Notes: generated by a model not told the origin, from the letters alone. A stretch of 64,000 bases of DNA from Anaerovibrio lipolyticus DSM 3074 (GCF_900141865.1 NZ_FQYW01000010.1:61600-125599), one strand, 5' to 3'. Shown: positions 46,093 through 54,526, counted from the first letter of the stretch. Translations and numbers: made by a program.

Positions 46093-46140
46093 GTAACTAG
46101 CACGTCAGTTAATAAAAAGAAATTAATAACCACAAATTAA

Positions 46141-46182
46141 AAGCGGAGCTGCTTATATTGAAATAAGTAGCCCCGTTTTTTA
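46141..46182. terminator. Bidirectional terminator between NCS2 permease and amino-acid ABC operon
   Basis: CGGAGCTGCTTAT and ATAAGTAGCCCCG pair with few mismatches; A-run on the left and TTTTTTAT on the right serve both convergent transcripts. Confidence 0.8.
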
Positions 46183-46195
46183 TCTTTAATAAATT

Positions 46196-47077
46196 TTATT
46201 TCTTTGCTACATCAACGACTTCATCACTAAAATAGGAATCTGTCAAAGCCATACCCTCTGGAACATCGGCATCGCGTGGCATAAACAACCCTTTAATACC
46301 AACAGCCTCATTGTTAGCCTTCTTTTCAACAGGAACAACGGTCCAGAATACCACATCGGCCTTCTTGGAGGTCAGAGTAGCAGCTCTGCCACCACTGGCA
46401 ACCTGTACTACCTCAATGCTGCATCTCAGCCGTTTACCAATTTCAGCCAAAATAGCTGTGTTAAAGCCTGCTGCACTTCCATCAGCCTTAACTAAATCAA
46501 GTGGAGGTAAATCACCAGTTACAGCGATTCTCAAAGGAACATCCCCTGGCTGGAATGGCAAGGTTACTGCAGGTGGCTCCTCACCCTTCTTCAGCGCGGT
46601 AACATATTCCTTGGACAGCTTTTCTAAGGTGCCATCGGCCTTCATATCAGCGATAACCCGATTCAAATCAGCCTGTAATTTTTCATCCTCTTTTCTGACA
46701 CCAAAGCAGAATTCATCCATTGGATGATCAGCAACTTCCTTTACTACCAAATTATTATTGCGGTCTGTCAAATAAGATGCCACACTCTTATAAATTCTCA
46801 TGGACTGAATGTTACCGGCATCCAAGGCCATCTGCATAGCGGAAAGATTATCATAATAAGTAACTATCATTGCCTGACCGGATGACTCTTTTTCCTTTAA
46901 TAAACTATTCAGCTTATCTTCGCTAAGATTTTGTCTTGTCAGCAAGCCAACCTTGACAATATTTTTCCCATCCTGATTATTATCCTTTTGGGCAGCCTGT
47001 TGACCACCGCATCCCACCAGAACGGCCCCTGCAAGGGCACAACCTAATAAAATTGTAGCCGCTTTTTTCCAATTCAT
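46196..47077 (-). CDS. Amino-acid ABC transporter binding lipoprotein, apparently circularly permuted
   Basis: 293-residue lipoprotein (signal peptide, lipidated Cys23 in LVGC). The body matches the polar amino-acid binding family (SBP_bac_3), but the parts appear in swapped order. Residues 42-165 (KVGLLTRQN .. ALDAGNIQSMRIYKSVASYL .. RKEDEKLQADLNRVIADMKA .. GTLEKLSKEY) look like the usual C-terminal half. Residues 180-290 (PLRIAVTGDLPPLDLVKADG .. AGFNTAILAEIGKRL .. DVVFWTVVP .. LTDSYFSDEVVDV) look like the usual N-terminal half. A proline-rich linker joins them. A permuted fold with the same final shape is inferred. It is last in an operon with the ATPase and permease upstream. Confidence 0.82.
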   Translation of the reverse strand: MNWKKAATILLGCALAGAVLVGCGGQQAAQKDNNQDGKNIVKVGLLTRQNLSEDKLNSLLKEKESSGQAMIVTYYDNLSAMQMALDAGNIQSMRIYKSVASYLTDRNNNLVVKEVADHPMDEFCFGVRKEDEKLQADLNRVIADMKADGTLEKLSKEYVTALKKGEEPPAVTLPFQPGDVPLRIAVTGDLPPLDLVKADGSAAGFNTAILAEIGKRLRCSIEVVQVASGGRAATLTSKKADVVFWTVVPVEKKANNEAVGIKGLFMPRDADVPEGMALTDSYFSDEVVDVAKK

Positions 47078-47101
47078 TTTTCTTTCCTCCTCAACCTAAA
47101 A

Positions 47102-48226
47102 TTAATTTCCTGCAACTTCAACACGCACCCGGTTCTTTCCACCCTCATGGGTGTAAGAAATACTGGATACCCGTTTTTTCAACAGGGTGATACCAATATG
47201 CTCCATACCATCCTCATCCTGACTTTCAGCCAAAATCGGGTCGTAGGCAACACCACCGCTAACAATTTCCAAGATGATGCAATCCATGGCCTGAGCATAA
47301 GTCACATCCAGCTTAAGGTCCACCTCCTCATCGTCGGCAAAGCTGCCATGGAAAAATTCATATATCAGCTCCTCGCTGGAAAGCTGGAGCAAATAAGTAT
47401 GCTTATCATTAATACCATATTTTTCCGCAAAGCTCCATATTCCCCCCTGAAGCTTCATCAGGTCAAACTCCGACCGTTTGGAAATTTCATAACTAAAGAA
47501 TGTATGCTTGCGTATAAAAGAAATGGTTTTTTCCCTCTCTGGAGAATTGAAAATCTCCTCCGGCGGGCCCTGCTCGTATATCCCATGATCAGCAAAAAAC
47601 AATACGCGATTTGCCACTTCCTGAGCAAATTTCATTTCATGGGTAACGATAATCATGGTCAGTTTTTTCTTTGCCAGCATCCGAATAACCGCCAACACCT
47701 CGCCTACCATCGTAGGATCCAAGGCACTGGTTGGTTCATCCAGCAGCAACACCTTTGGCTCCATCATAAGAGCACGACAAATGGCAATACGCTGTTGCTG
47801 ACCACCTGACAAAACTGTAGGATATACATGGGCTTTAGAAGCCAAACCCACCTGAGTCAGCAAGGACATAGCCTTTTTCTCCGCCGTCTGACGGTCCATG
47901 CCTAAAAGATAGGTTGGTGCCAGGCACAAATTATCCATCACATTGTAATGGGAAAAGAGATGAAATTTCTGGAATACCATACCCATCTGACGGCGAATAA
48001 GGTCAATATTAGCTCCCTTGGCTGTAATTTCCTCACCACCAATGGTTATATGACCTTCATCCGGTACCTCCAAAAGATTCAAACAACGCAGGAAAACGCT
48101 TTTACCACAGCCCGAGGCCCCGATAATGGCAATCCGCTCTCCCTCCTGAACACTGAGGTCAACATTGTTTAACACCTGTAAGTCCCCAAAGGCTTTGGAC
48201 AGGCCCTTTACATCAAGAATGCCCAT
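47102..48226 (-). CDS. Amino-acid ABC transporter ATPase with C-terminal GHKL/RsbW-like extension
   Basis: 374 residues. Residues 1-240 are a standard GlnQ-type ATPase: Walker A GASGCGKS (36-43), signature LSGGQQQR (139-146), Walker B LLLDEPTSALD (160-170), and the H-loop VTHEMKF. Ordinary members stop near 240-250. Here a further 125 residues follow whose layout recalls an anti-sigma/GHKL ATPase: SSEELIYEFF (283-292, N-box-like), ILEIVSGGVAYDP (318-330, G1-like), HIGITLLKKRV (343-353, G2-like) and a final NRVRVEV strand. Key Asn and Asp residues seem lost, so it may be a sensor or docking domain rather than an ATPase. Overlaps nothing; starts right after the permease stop. Confidence 0.85.
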   Translation of the reverse strand: MGILDVKGLSKAFGDLQVLNNVDLSVQEGERIAIIGASGCGKSVFLRCLNLLEVPDEGHITIGGEEITAKGANIDLIRRQMGMVFQKFHLFSHYNVMDNLCLAPTYLLGMDRQTAEKKAMSLLTQVGLASKAHVYPTVLSGGQQQRIAICRALMMEPKVLLLDEPTSALDPTMVGEVLAVIRMLAKKKLTMIIVTHEMKFAQEVANRVLFFADHGIYEQGPPEEIFNSPEREKTISFIRKHTFFSYEISKRSEFDLMKLQGGIWSFAEKYGINDKHTYLLQLSSEELIYEFFHGSFADDEEVDLKLDVTYAQAMDCIILEIVSGGVAYDPILAESQDEDGMEHIGITLLKKRVSSISYTHEGGKNRVRVEVAGN

Positions 48227-48892
48227 TTATTCCGCCACCTCCCTCTTATCCCGCCATTCCAGCCAGGCGAAAATTCCATACACGCAATAGGATATGGCAA
48301 TATAGATAATCATTCCGCCAAGTATAGTTATCATTGGCTGCATGGTTCTGGAGGCCGTATTATAAATAACACGGGTAAGATCAGTGATAGTCACATAGCC
48401 TACTACGCTGGTCCATTGAATCAGGTTCACTATGGTGGACTGATAAACTGGTCTGGCAATGTGCATCATCTGAGGCAGGGTCACCAGTCGAAAAGCCTGG
48501 ATACGGGAAAAGCCAAGGGTTCTGGCTGCCTCCACCTGTCCGAAATCAGTGGCCATAATGGAGGAACGGAACAGCTCAGCCACATGGGCCGCCGTATGAA
48601 GGGCAAAGGCAAGAATTGCCACCACTATTGGTGCAAGTCCGCTTTGGGCCAACACGCCGTAAAATAGCAGCATCAATAACATCAGCACTGGACATCCTCG
48701 TACCAAAGCAATGTAGCCTGCTGTCAAAAATCGCATAGGCCTGTTTTTTCCCATTCGGAAGAAGCACAGCACAGCCCCCAGCAAGGTTCCCAATACAAGG
48801 GCGGCCAAGGAGATTTCCACAGTTACCAAAAGGCCCTTACAGATAGTAGCGAAGGCACCGTTGGCAATAAATATTTGATATATTGTATCCAT
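48227..48892 (-). CDS. Polar amino-acid ABC transporter permease
   Basis: 221-residue inner-membrane permease of the HisM/GlnP type with five helices. The family's EAA-like loop reads VEAARTLGFSRIQAFRLVTL near residues 135-155. The start at 48892 (MDTIYQIFIANG) is chosen because GGAGG lies 11 nt upstream; the frame opens 12 codons earlier. First gene of the operon permease - ATPase - binding protein, with the ATPase start immediately at its stop. Confidence 0.9.
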   Translation of the reverse strand: MDTIYQIFIANGAFATICKGLLVTVEISLAALVLGTLLGAVLCFFRMGKNRPMRFLTAGYIALVRGCPVLMLLMLLFYGVLAQSGLAPIVVAILAFALHTAAHVAELFRSSIMATDFGQVEAARTLGFSRIQAFRLVTLPQMMHIARPVYQSTIVNLIQWTSVVGYVTITDLTRVIYNTASRTMQPMITILGGMIIYIAISYCVYGIFAWLEWRDKREVAE

Positions 48893-49003
48893 AATATATG
48901 ATGCCTCCAATCTGTTTTCTATTCTCAATTTACTTTATTTCTTTATTATTTTTCGACAAATAAATGGTAAATCCTTTAAAATGGACAAAAATTTGGCTAA
49001 AAC

Positions 49004-49043
49004 AAAAAAAACGAAGCTATCTCCACACAGAAACAGCTCCGTT
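49004..49043 (-). terminator. Terminator of gatCAB
   Basis: On the minus strand ACGGAGCT and AGCTTCGT pair around a 20-nt loop, followed by TTTTTTTTG, 20 nt past the gatB stop. Confidence 0.75.
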
Positions 49044-49061
49044 TAATTATTCACTATGTAC

Positions 49062-50504
49062 TTATCCCAGCTTCTGGGCCAAAATCTGATTTACAGTCTG
49101 TGGGTTGGCTTTGCCCTTGGACTGCTTCATTACCTGGCCAACGAGAGCACCAATGGCCTTCTTGTTGCCGGACTTGTAGTCCTCAACGGCCTTCTGGTTA
49201 GCCTCGATAACCTTGTCAACGATTTCCTCGATAGCCTTGGTATCAGTAATCTGTACCAGGCCCTTATCCTTAACAATCTTCTCTGGACTGTCTGGACTCT
49301 TCCACATTTCCTCAAATACCTTCTTGGCAATCTTGGAGGAAATGGTTCCCTTGCTGATAAGACCAATCATCTCACCCAGACGCTTTGCGTCAACCGGGGA
49401 ATCGGAAATTTCCAGGCTTTCAGCATTCAAATTCTTGGACAAATCACCCATAATCCAGTTTGCTGCCAGCTTGGCATCAGCACCAGTCTCAATAACCGCA
49501 TCAAAATACTCAGCCATTTCACGGGAGCTGGTAATGATGCCAGCATCGTATGCAGAGAGACCAAACTGCTCCTCCAGACGGGCCTTACGGGCATCTGGGA
49601 GCTCTGGCAGAGACTTTCTGAAGGCTTCGATTTCCTCGTCAGTAGTGATAATAGGCACCAAATCCGGCTCTGGCATGTAACGATAATCATGGGCATTTTC
49701 CTTGCTGCGCATGGAAAGGGTAATGCCGCGGTCAGGGTCCCAGGTACGGGTCTCCTGAATAATGTGACCACCATCCTCAAGGACCTCCTCCTGACGCTCA
49801 ATCTCGTAAGTCAGGGCTTCTTCCACAGCCTTAAAGGAGTTAATGTTCTTCATCTCAGTACGGGTACCCAGAACATCACTGCCAGCAGGACGGAGAGATA
49901 CGTTAAGGTCAGCACGGAGATTCCCCTCCTCCATCTTACAGTTGGAAACATCAATGTACTGCAAGATTGATTTAACCTTCTCCATATAGAGACGGGCTTC
50001 CTCAGGGGAAGACATATCCGGCTCGGATACAATTTCAATAAGAGGCACACCGGTACGATTGTAGTCTACATTGGATGTATCGGAATCCTTAATGGTGTTT
50101 CCGGAATGAACCAGCTTACCGGCATCCTCCTCCATGTGAATACGGGTGATGCGAATGCGCTTGGTTTCACCATTGCTCTTGGTAATATCTACATAACCGT
50201 TCTCGCAGATTGGCAAATCATACTGAGAGGTCTGCCAGTTCTTTGGAAGGTCAGGATAATAATAGTTCTTACGGTCAAATTTGGAGAATTTATTAATCTC
50301 ACAATTCAGGGCCAGACCTGCCTTAATGGCAAATTCCAGAACCCGCTTGTTAAGGGTTGGCAATACCCCCGGAAGACCAAGACATACAGGGCACACATGG
50401 GTGTTGTGTTCAGCACCAAAGGTAGTAGCACAGCCACAGAAAATCTTGGTATTAGTTTTTAATTCACTATGGATCTCAAGTCCAATAACTGCCTCATAGC
50501 TCAT
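49062..50504 (-). CDS. gatB: Asp-tRNA(Asn)/Glu-tRNA(Gln) amidotransferase subunit B
   Basis: 480-residue tRNA-binding kinase subunit of the GatCAB complex, which corrects Glu-tRNA-Gln and Asp-tRNA-Asn. Typical motifs are [36 protein letters not shown], and [17 protein letters not shown]. The C-terminal YqeY-like tail ends [20 protein letters not shown]. It starts 2 nt after the gatA stop. Confidence 0.97.
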   Translation of the reverse strand: MSYEAVIGLEIHSELKTNTKIFCGCATTFGAEHNTHVCPVCLGLPGVLPTLNKRVLEFAIKAGLALNCEINKFSKFDRKNYYYPDLPKNWQTSQYDLPICENGYVDITKSNGETKRIRITRIHMEEDAGKLVHSGNTIKDSDTSNVDYNRTGVPLIEIVSEPDMSSPEEARLYMEKVKSILQYIDVSNCKMEEGNLRADLNVSLRPAGSDVLGTRTEMKNINSFKAVEEALTYEIERQEEVLEDGGHIIQETRTWDPDRGITLSMRSKENAHDYRYMPEPDLVPIITTDEEIEAFRKSLPELPDARKARLEEQFGLSAYDAGIITSSREMAEYFDAVIETGADAKLAANWIMGDLSKNLNAESLEISDSPVDAKRLGEMIGLISKGTISSKIAKKVFEEMWKSPDSPEKIVKDKGLVQITDTKAIEEIVDKVIEANQKAVEDYKSGNKKAIGALVGQVMKQSKGKANPQTVNQILAQKLG

Positions 50505-50506
50505 GC

Positions 50507-51976
50507 TTAGTTACCTCCCAACTGAGCGCGGTCATTATGGTATGACTGGCTCTGCTCATAAGTGTAGGCCACACGGAGGATAGTCTCCTCATCCAAGGCC
50601 TTACCAATAATCTGCAAACCGATTGGCATATTGTCGGAGCTGTAACCGCATGGTACGGAAATACCTGGGAGACCAGCAAGGTTAAGAGGAACAGTGCAGG
50701 CATCCTGCAAATACATTTCCAGTGGGTTGGAAATCTTCTCACCAATCTTATAGGCAGGGGTTGGTGCAGTAGGACATACAATTACATCCACCTGCTCAAA
50801 GGCCTTATCGAAGTCCTCCTTAATAAGGCGACGAACCTTCAGGGCCTTCAGATAATACGCATCATAGTAACCAGCACTAAGGGCGTAGTTACCAATCATA
50901 ATACGGCGCTTAACCTCCTCACCCAAATATTGGGTACGGGTCTTGGTAATCATCTCAACCAAATCAGCGGCATCCTCAGCACGCTCACCATAGCTTACGC
51001 CGTCATAGCGGGCAAGATTGGTGGCAGCCTCAGCCGGGGAAATAAGATAATATGTAGAAATTGCATAATCGGTATTTGGCAGGGAAATCTCAACGATTTC
51101 AGCACCCAGCTCCTTCAGCTTATCAATAGCCTCACGAACGGTCTTTTCCACATCAGGGTCGATGCCCTTTACGAAGTATTCCTTAGGAATACCCACCTTC
51201 AGGCCCTTAACATCCTCCACCAGAGCCTTTGTAAAATCAGGTACTTCCTCATTTACGCTGGTGGAATCCATTTCATCACGGCCGGAGATAATATTTAAGA
51301 TATGAGCACAGTCAGTAACATCCTTGGTTATAGGTCCAATCTGGTCCAAAGAGGACGCATAAGCCACCAGACCATAACGGGATACACGGCCATAGGTTGG
51401 CTTCATACCTACAACACCGCAGAAGGATGCTGGCTGACGGATGGATCCGCCAGTATCGGAGCCCAGGGCCCATACAGCAGTACCAGCAGCAACAGCAGCG
51501 GCACTACCACCGGAGGAACCACCAGGAACACACTCAGTATTCCATGGATTGCCGGTTTTCTGGAAAGCGGAATTCTCAGTAGAACCACCCATGGCAAACT
51601 CATCCATGTTGGCCTTACCAATAATAACAGGATTCTGAGCCTTCAGCTTGGTCATAACAGTTGCATCATAAGGAGCAACGAAATTCTGCAGAATCTTGGA
51701 TGCACAGGTAGTCTTTACCCCCTTGGTGCAGATGTTATCCTTAATGGCGCCAGGGATACCTTCCAAGAAGGAAATGGTCTCACCCTTGGCAATCTTCTCA
51801 TCTACGGCCTTTGCCTGGGCAATAGCCACGTCACGGGTAATGGTCAGATAAGCCTTAACATCACCCTCCACCTCATCAATACGGGCCAAAACTGCTTCAG
51901 TAAGCTCCAGTGAGGTTATTTCTTTATTAACAAGCATGTCGTGCAGGACATGTGCTGGCTGTTCAAATAATTTCAC
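50507..51976 (-). CDS. gatA: Asp-tRNA(Asn)/Glu-tRNA(Gln) amidotransferase subunit A
   Basis: Amidase subunit that releases ammonia from glutamine. The GTG at 51976 ([20 protein letters not shown]) is chosen because AGGAGG lies 7 nt before; the frame is open 18 codons more without such a site. 489 residues, standard. The amidase-signature triad is visible: Lys in [11 protein letters not shown] and two serines in [15 protein letters not shown] and [14 protein letters not shown]. Confidence 0.97.
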   Translation of the reverse strand: MKLFEQPAHVLHDMLVNKEITSLELTEAVLARIDEVEGDVKAYLTITRDVAIAQAKAVDEKIAKGETISFLEGIPGAIKDNICTKGVKTTCASKILQNFVAPYDATVMTKLKAQNPVIIGKANMDEFAMGGSTENSAFQKTGNPWNTECVPGGSSGGSAAAVAAGTAVWALGSDTGGSIRQPASFCGVVGMKPTYGRVSRYGLVAYASSLDQIGPITKDVTDCAHILNIISGRDEMDSTSVNEEVPDFTKALVEDVKGLKVGIPKEYFVKGIDPDVEKTVREAIDKLKELGAEIVEISLPNTDYAISTYYLISPAEAATNLARYDGVSYGERAEDAADLVEMITKTRTQYLGEEVKRRIMIGNYALSAGYYDAYYLKALKVRRLIKEDFDKAFEQVDVIVCPTAPTPAYKIGEKISNPLEMYLQDACTVPLNLAGLPGISVPCGYSSDNMPIGLQIIGKALDEETILRVAYTYEQSQSYHNDRAQLGGN

Positions 51977-51992
51977 AGTGCTGCCTCCTAGT

Positions 51993-52283
51993 TTAGTCTT
52001 CCAATACCTTTGGAACCTTGAAATATCCATCTTCCTTCAATGGTGCATTGGACAAAGCCAAATCACGATCAAGGGATTCCTTCACCACGTCCTCACGGAA
52101 CACATTGCTGATAGGCAATACATGGGCCAGTGGCTTAATGTCGTCGGTATTAACGGCGCTCAGATTGTCAAAATACTCCAGCACATCATTGAGCTGCTGG
52201 GTGTACTGAGCCTCCTTGTCAGCAGGAATATCCAGACGGGACAATACTGCTACATTTTCCATATCCTTCTTGGTAACCTTCAT
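51993..52283 (-). CDS. gatC: Asp-tRNA(Asn)/Glu-tRNA(Gln) amidotransferase subunit C
   Basis: 96-residue subunit that stabilises GatA. It begins [20 protein letters not shown] and contains [20 protein letters not shown], the belt that wraps GatA. The ATG at 52283 is preferred over an upstream TTG. First gene of gatC-gatA-gatB. Confidence 0.94.
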   Translation of the reverse strand: MKVTKKDMENVAVLSRLDIPADKEAQYTQQLNDVLEYFDNLSAVNTDDIKPLAHVLPISNVFREDVVKESLDRDLALSNAPLKEDGYFKVPKVLED

Positions 52284-52454
52284 TTTATCACCATCCAAAT
52301 CATATATTTGATATAGATTTCATTGTTTAAACACAGAAGCAATTATACCATAATATCGGGCTAATTTAAACCGCCCAATTTATATGGGGAAAACTTTTTC
52401 GGCTTCATTACTTCGTCCTGGCATGTACTATAGTTTCTGATGCTTCTTTAATAT

Positions 52455-52480
52455 TAAAAAGGACTGCCGAAGCAGCCCCT
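52455..52480 (-). terminator. Terminator hairpin after a degenerate gene
   Basis: GGGCTGCTTCGGCAGTCC followed by TTTTT on the minus strand. The same TTCG-loop hairpin recurs at 53655 (and, weaker, near 54342), so this stem is itself part of a repeated set. Confidence 0.7.
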
Positions 52481-52568
52481 TCAAATATTATTTTCTTTTC
52501 ATTCTTATGGCCCAACGCCAAAATAGCATTACAGCTACGGGTCTTTACATGGGAACCAGTTTCCACAT

Positions 52569-52795
52569 TCATGGAGCCACACCCATATTGGTATAGGTTG
52601 CCAAGCCGTCAGTGCCCGCGTTACTTGAGTTGGCCAAGCCCTCCACGGCTACTCCGGCTCCCCCTATCCACAGGGAAACAGCCAAGGCAGAGCCGCCTGT
52701 CCCTTTAATCCTTTCCAGCCATTACCATTAGCAACTTTACGATTGCTGATGTCCCCCCTAGTGGACTATCATACTTCCATGTAGTCATTTTTCAT
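52569..52795 (-). pseudogene. Frameshifted remnant of a small gene
   Basis: The 620-bp gap between the toxin gene and gatC holds a leftward relic. A strong GAGGAGG site precedes ATG at 52795, but the frame stops after eight codons (MKNDYMEV). Downstream, two other frames carry plausible protein: SNRKVANGNGWKGLKGQAA, then, after a shift, LAVSLWIGGAGVAVEGLANS continuing to GLATYTNMGVAP and a stop at 52569. A terminator follows. The glycine/alanine-rich hydrophobic stretch suggests a small membrane or secreted peptide. No family recognised; at least one stop and one frameshift would need repair. Confidence 0.4.
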
Positions 52796-52840
52796 ATCCT
52801 CCTCTATGATAATTCGTAATGTGGAATTAGAAATAGCTCA

Positions 52841-52887
52841 CCTCATCCGTCGAGCATGGCTCGACACCTTCCCCTAGAGGGGAAGGC
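52841..52887. repeat. Dispersed intergenic repeat, copy C (short)
   Basis: CCTCATCCGTCGAGCATGGCTCGACACCTTCCCC-TAGA-GGGGAAGGC: two nested palindromes (GTCGAGC..GCTCGAC and CCTTCCCC..GGGGAAGG). The ends match the copies at 16136 and 37050 while the middle palindrome differs. It lies just past the toxin stop. Confidence 0.6.
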
Positions 52888-52903
52888 AAAATAACTTTAG
52901 GCA

Positions 52904-53224
52904 TTATTTATAATCAACCTGTGCCTGATCACGTTTACCATAGATAATACGGACGATATTCACCTGATGTTTCACTTCATCTATCAAAAAATAAATCAAA
53001 TAGTTTCGGACTACCATAGCATGTATGCCTTGTTTTTTCCAATAATCTTCACGTGCAAGAGGAATTCTGTCCGGCAAAAGGTCAAGAGAAACAATGGCAC
53101 TTTCTAAATCCACCAGTACAGCCTCCGCAGCTTGTGGTGATTTCAATTCATACAATATATATGATGAGATGTTCCCCAAATCCTTTTTTGCTTCGTCAGA
53201 AAGTCCAATCTTATACTGTTCCAT
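52904..53224 (-). CDS. RelE/ParE-family toxin
   Basis: 106-residue basic protein with the RelE/ParE layout: YKIGLSDEAKKDLGNISSYI, PDRIPLAREDYWKKQGIHAM, VVRNYLIYFLID and VNIVRIIYGKRDQ. ParE members poison gyrase, RelE members cut mRNA on the ribosome; the sequence does not clearly separate them, although the DRIPLAREDYW and VRIIYGKRD pattern is ParE-like. It overlaps the antitoxin gene by 14 nt, the usual toxin-antitoxin coupling. Confidence 0.85.
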   Translation of the reverse strand: MEQYKIGLSDEAKKDLGNISSYILYELKSPQAAEAVLVDLESAIVSLDLLPDRIPLAREDYWKKQGIHAMVVRNYLIYFLIDEVKHQVNIVRIIYGKRDQAQVDYK

Positions 53225-53495
53225 TTAGTCCCAGTTCCCTCCTGATTTCCGCAAAGACTTCATTTACAGGCGTAACTTTCCCTTGCCGTATATCTTCCAT
53301 ACCTCGTTCAAGCATTGCGTCGAATTCCTCGTTGGTCATTTCGTCCCTTGCCTTCGGGCGGGCAACATGAATGCGTCGTTCAATCGTTTCCTTAGTTGCC
53401 TTAAGCATGAAGTCTGGTACGCTAAGATTCTCTTTCGCAGCATATCGTTCAATTAAAGCCTCATCAGCCGCATCCAGCGCCAGAGTATATGTCAT
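53211..53495 (-). CDS. RelB/RHH-type antitoxin
   Basis: 94-residue partner of the toxin. The start at 53495 (MTYTLALDAADEALIERYAA) follows GGGAGAGG by a few bases; the frame opens 22 codons earlier in a lysine- and asparagine-rich, unlikely stretch. The N-terminus has the short strand plus two helices of a ribbon-helix-helix DNA-binding domain (NLSVPDFMLKATKETIERRI). The acidic C-terminus (NEEFDAMLERGMEDIRQGKV) should wrap the toxin. Confidence 0.82.
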   Translation of the reverse strand: MTYTLALDAADEALIERYAAKENLSVPDFMLKATKETIERRIHVARPKARDEMTNEEFDAMLERGMEDIRQGKVTPVNEVFAEIRRELGLNGTV

Positions 53496-53654
53496 ATTGA
53501 CCTCTCCCTTCTTTTTGTTATATTTTCTGACTTTATTATACTTTTTATTATTATACCACATCAGGCAATATTATATTAATATATTTTCATATTTTTGTTA
53601 ATAAAAATATACATATAGCATAAGTCTATTATATTTTTATGCCTTATTATGAAA

Positions 53655-53683
53655 AAAATTAAGGACTGCACGAAGCAGTCCCT
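53655..53683 (-). terminator. Terminator after the Q/E-rich lipoprotein
   Basis: GGGACTGCTTCGTGCAGTCC hairpin (53663-53682) followed on the minus strand by TTAATTTTTTTC. Nearly the same hairpin is found at 52455. Confidence 0.8.
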
Positions 53684-53735
53684 AAATAAATCTATTATCT
53701 TAAATATGGAATACCGCAGAAAGTCCCCCGGTGAA
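53663..53735 (-). repeat. Duplicated segment, copy 1 (hairpin plus GGAATACCGCAGAA block)
   Basis: This copy carries the TTCG-type hairpin, then GGAATACCGCAGAAAGTCCC. A partner at 54342-54405 has the same order with GGAATACCGCAGAATGTCCA. Read leftward, both encode a short tail of the form TGG-x-SAVF-x-I before a stop (TGGLSAVFHI here). The two copies bracket the lipoprotein gene at 53800-54315, suggesting duplication of a 3' gene end or a small-peptide module. Confidence 0.5.
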
Positions 53736-53799
53736 ATGCATCTGAGTGCGACACAATTTATATATTTCCAGGTGGACTCGACACCTGCATTGGCCAGCA

Positions 53800-54315
53800 T
53801 TATTTTCCGAATACATAACGTGTATGAATCATTGCTTTCCCTTCATAGTTTGGACAGTTAGAATCAATTATATGAAAAGTATGGCGCCGTTGTTCGCCAG
53901 CGGGAATATACAAATTTATACCGTCAAAATAGCTCCAGCCTTTCCATATAAGTTGTCCGTTCGGATCGTCAAATTCCGCCTCAATAATGCCTTCCTTAAT
54001 CGTAACCCCTTCCTTATTATTGTTGGTAATAGTCACCATGAGACTGGCTTTACCACCGAACATCTCAAAGCGAGGCACATCAAGAACAAGATTGCTCAGC
54101 TCATTTTTGACTGCAACTTCCTGTGTTTCTTGTTGTTTTTCCTGCTGCTTTTCTTGCTGTGTATCTTGCTGTTTTTCTGTCTGTTTAAGCTGCGTTTGTT
54201 GCTGTTCCGGTTGCTTATCCGCTACACCAGTTTTTTCCCCACTATCGCCACAGCCGAAGGAAACGAAGGCCGCTGTAACAATAAGACCAATTGCAATTAA
54301 CTTTTTGAGATTCAT
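53800..54315 (-). CDS. Lipoprotein with Q/E-rich low-complexity linker
   Basis: 171 residues. Signal peptide MNLKKLIAIGLIVTAAFVSF with lipidated Cys22 (FGCGDSG). Residues about 33-68 are low complexity, built from Gln, Glu, Lys and Thr (QQEKQQEKQQETQE), a flexible tether. The C-terminal domain (about 75-171) looks like an Ig-like beta sandwich: SLMVTITNNNKEGVTIKEGI, then WKGWSYFDGINLYIPAGEQR. It may be a FxLYD or DUF4352-type domain; no function known. AGGAGG lies 9 nt before the ATG. Confidence 0.72.
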   Translation of the reverse strand: MNLKKLIAIGLIVTAAFVSFGCGDSGEKTGVADKQPEQQQTQLKQTEKQQDTQQEKQQEKQQETQEVAVKNELSNLVLDVPRFEMFGGKASLMVTITNNNKEGVTIKEGIIEAEFDDPNGQLIWKGWSYFDGINLYIPAGEQRRHTFHIIDSNCPNYEGKAMIHTRYVFGK

Positions 54316-54341
54316 GAATCTCTTCCTCCTTTATATAAATG

Positions 54342-54405
54342 ACGCTGCCGAAGCAACCCTATTTGTTCATTTTATACGGAATACCGCAGAATGTCCACCG
54401 GTTAG
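54342..54405 (-). repeat. Duplicated segment, copy 2
   Basis: Second copy of the block described at 53663: GCTGCCGAAGC hairpin remnant, then GGAATACCGCAGAATGTCCACCGGT. Leftward it ends a 35-codon frame (start near 54474, MENKDVSPSKQDIQQDIDGK..) with LTGGHSAVFRIK and a stop. The hairpin is less perfect than in copy 1, so it may have lost terminator function. Confidence 0.5.
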
Positions 54406-54526
54406 TCCCTGCTTTTTCCCATCAATGTCCTGTTGAATGTCCTGTTTTGATGGTGAAACATCCTTGTTTTCCATGACAATTGTTTTCCAAAAGTTCATTG
54501 TAAAAAGTATTGACTATTAGCAAAAC

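Noticed and set aside
49056..49970. Rightward 304-codon frame antisense to gatB
   Set aside because: Shadow of gatB caused by codon bias; hydrophobic, low-information sequence without a start signal.
52408..52572. 54-codon leftward frame (starts MNVETGSHVKTRS) after the degenerate gene
   Set aside because: A clear rho-independent terminator (52455-52480) lies inside the frame, and there is no good ribosome site, so it is probably chance.
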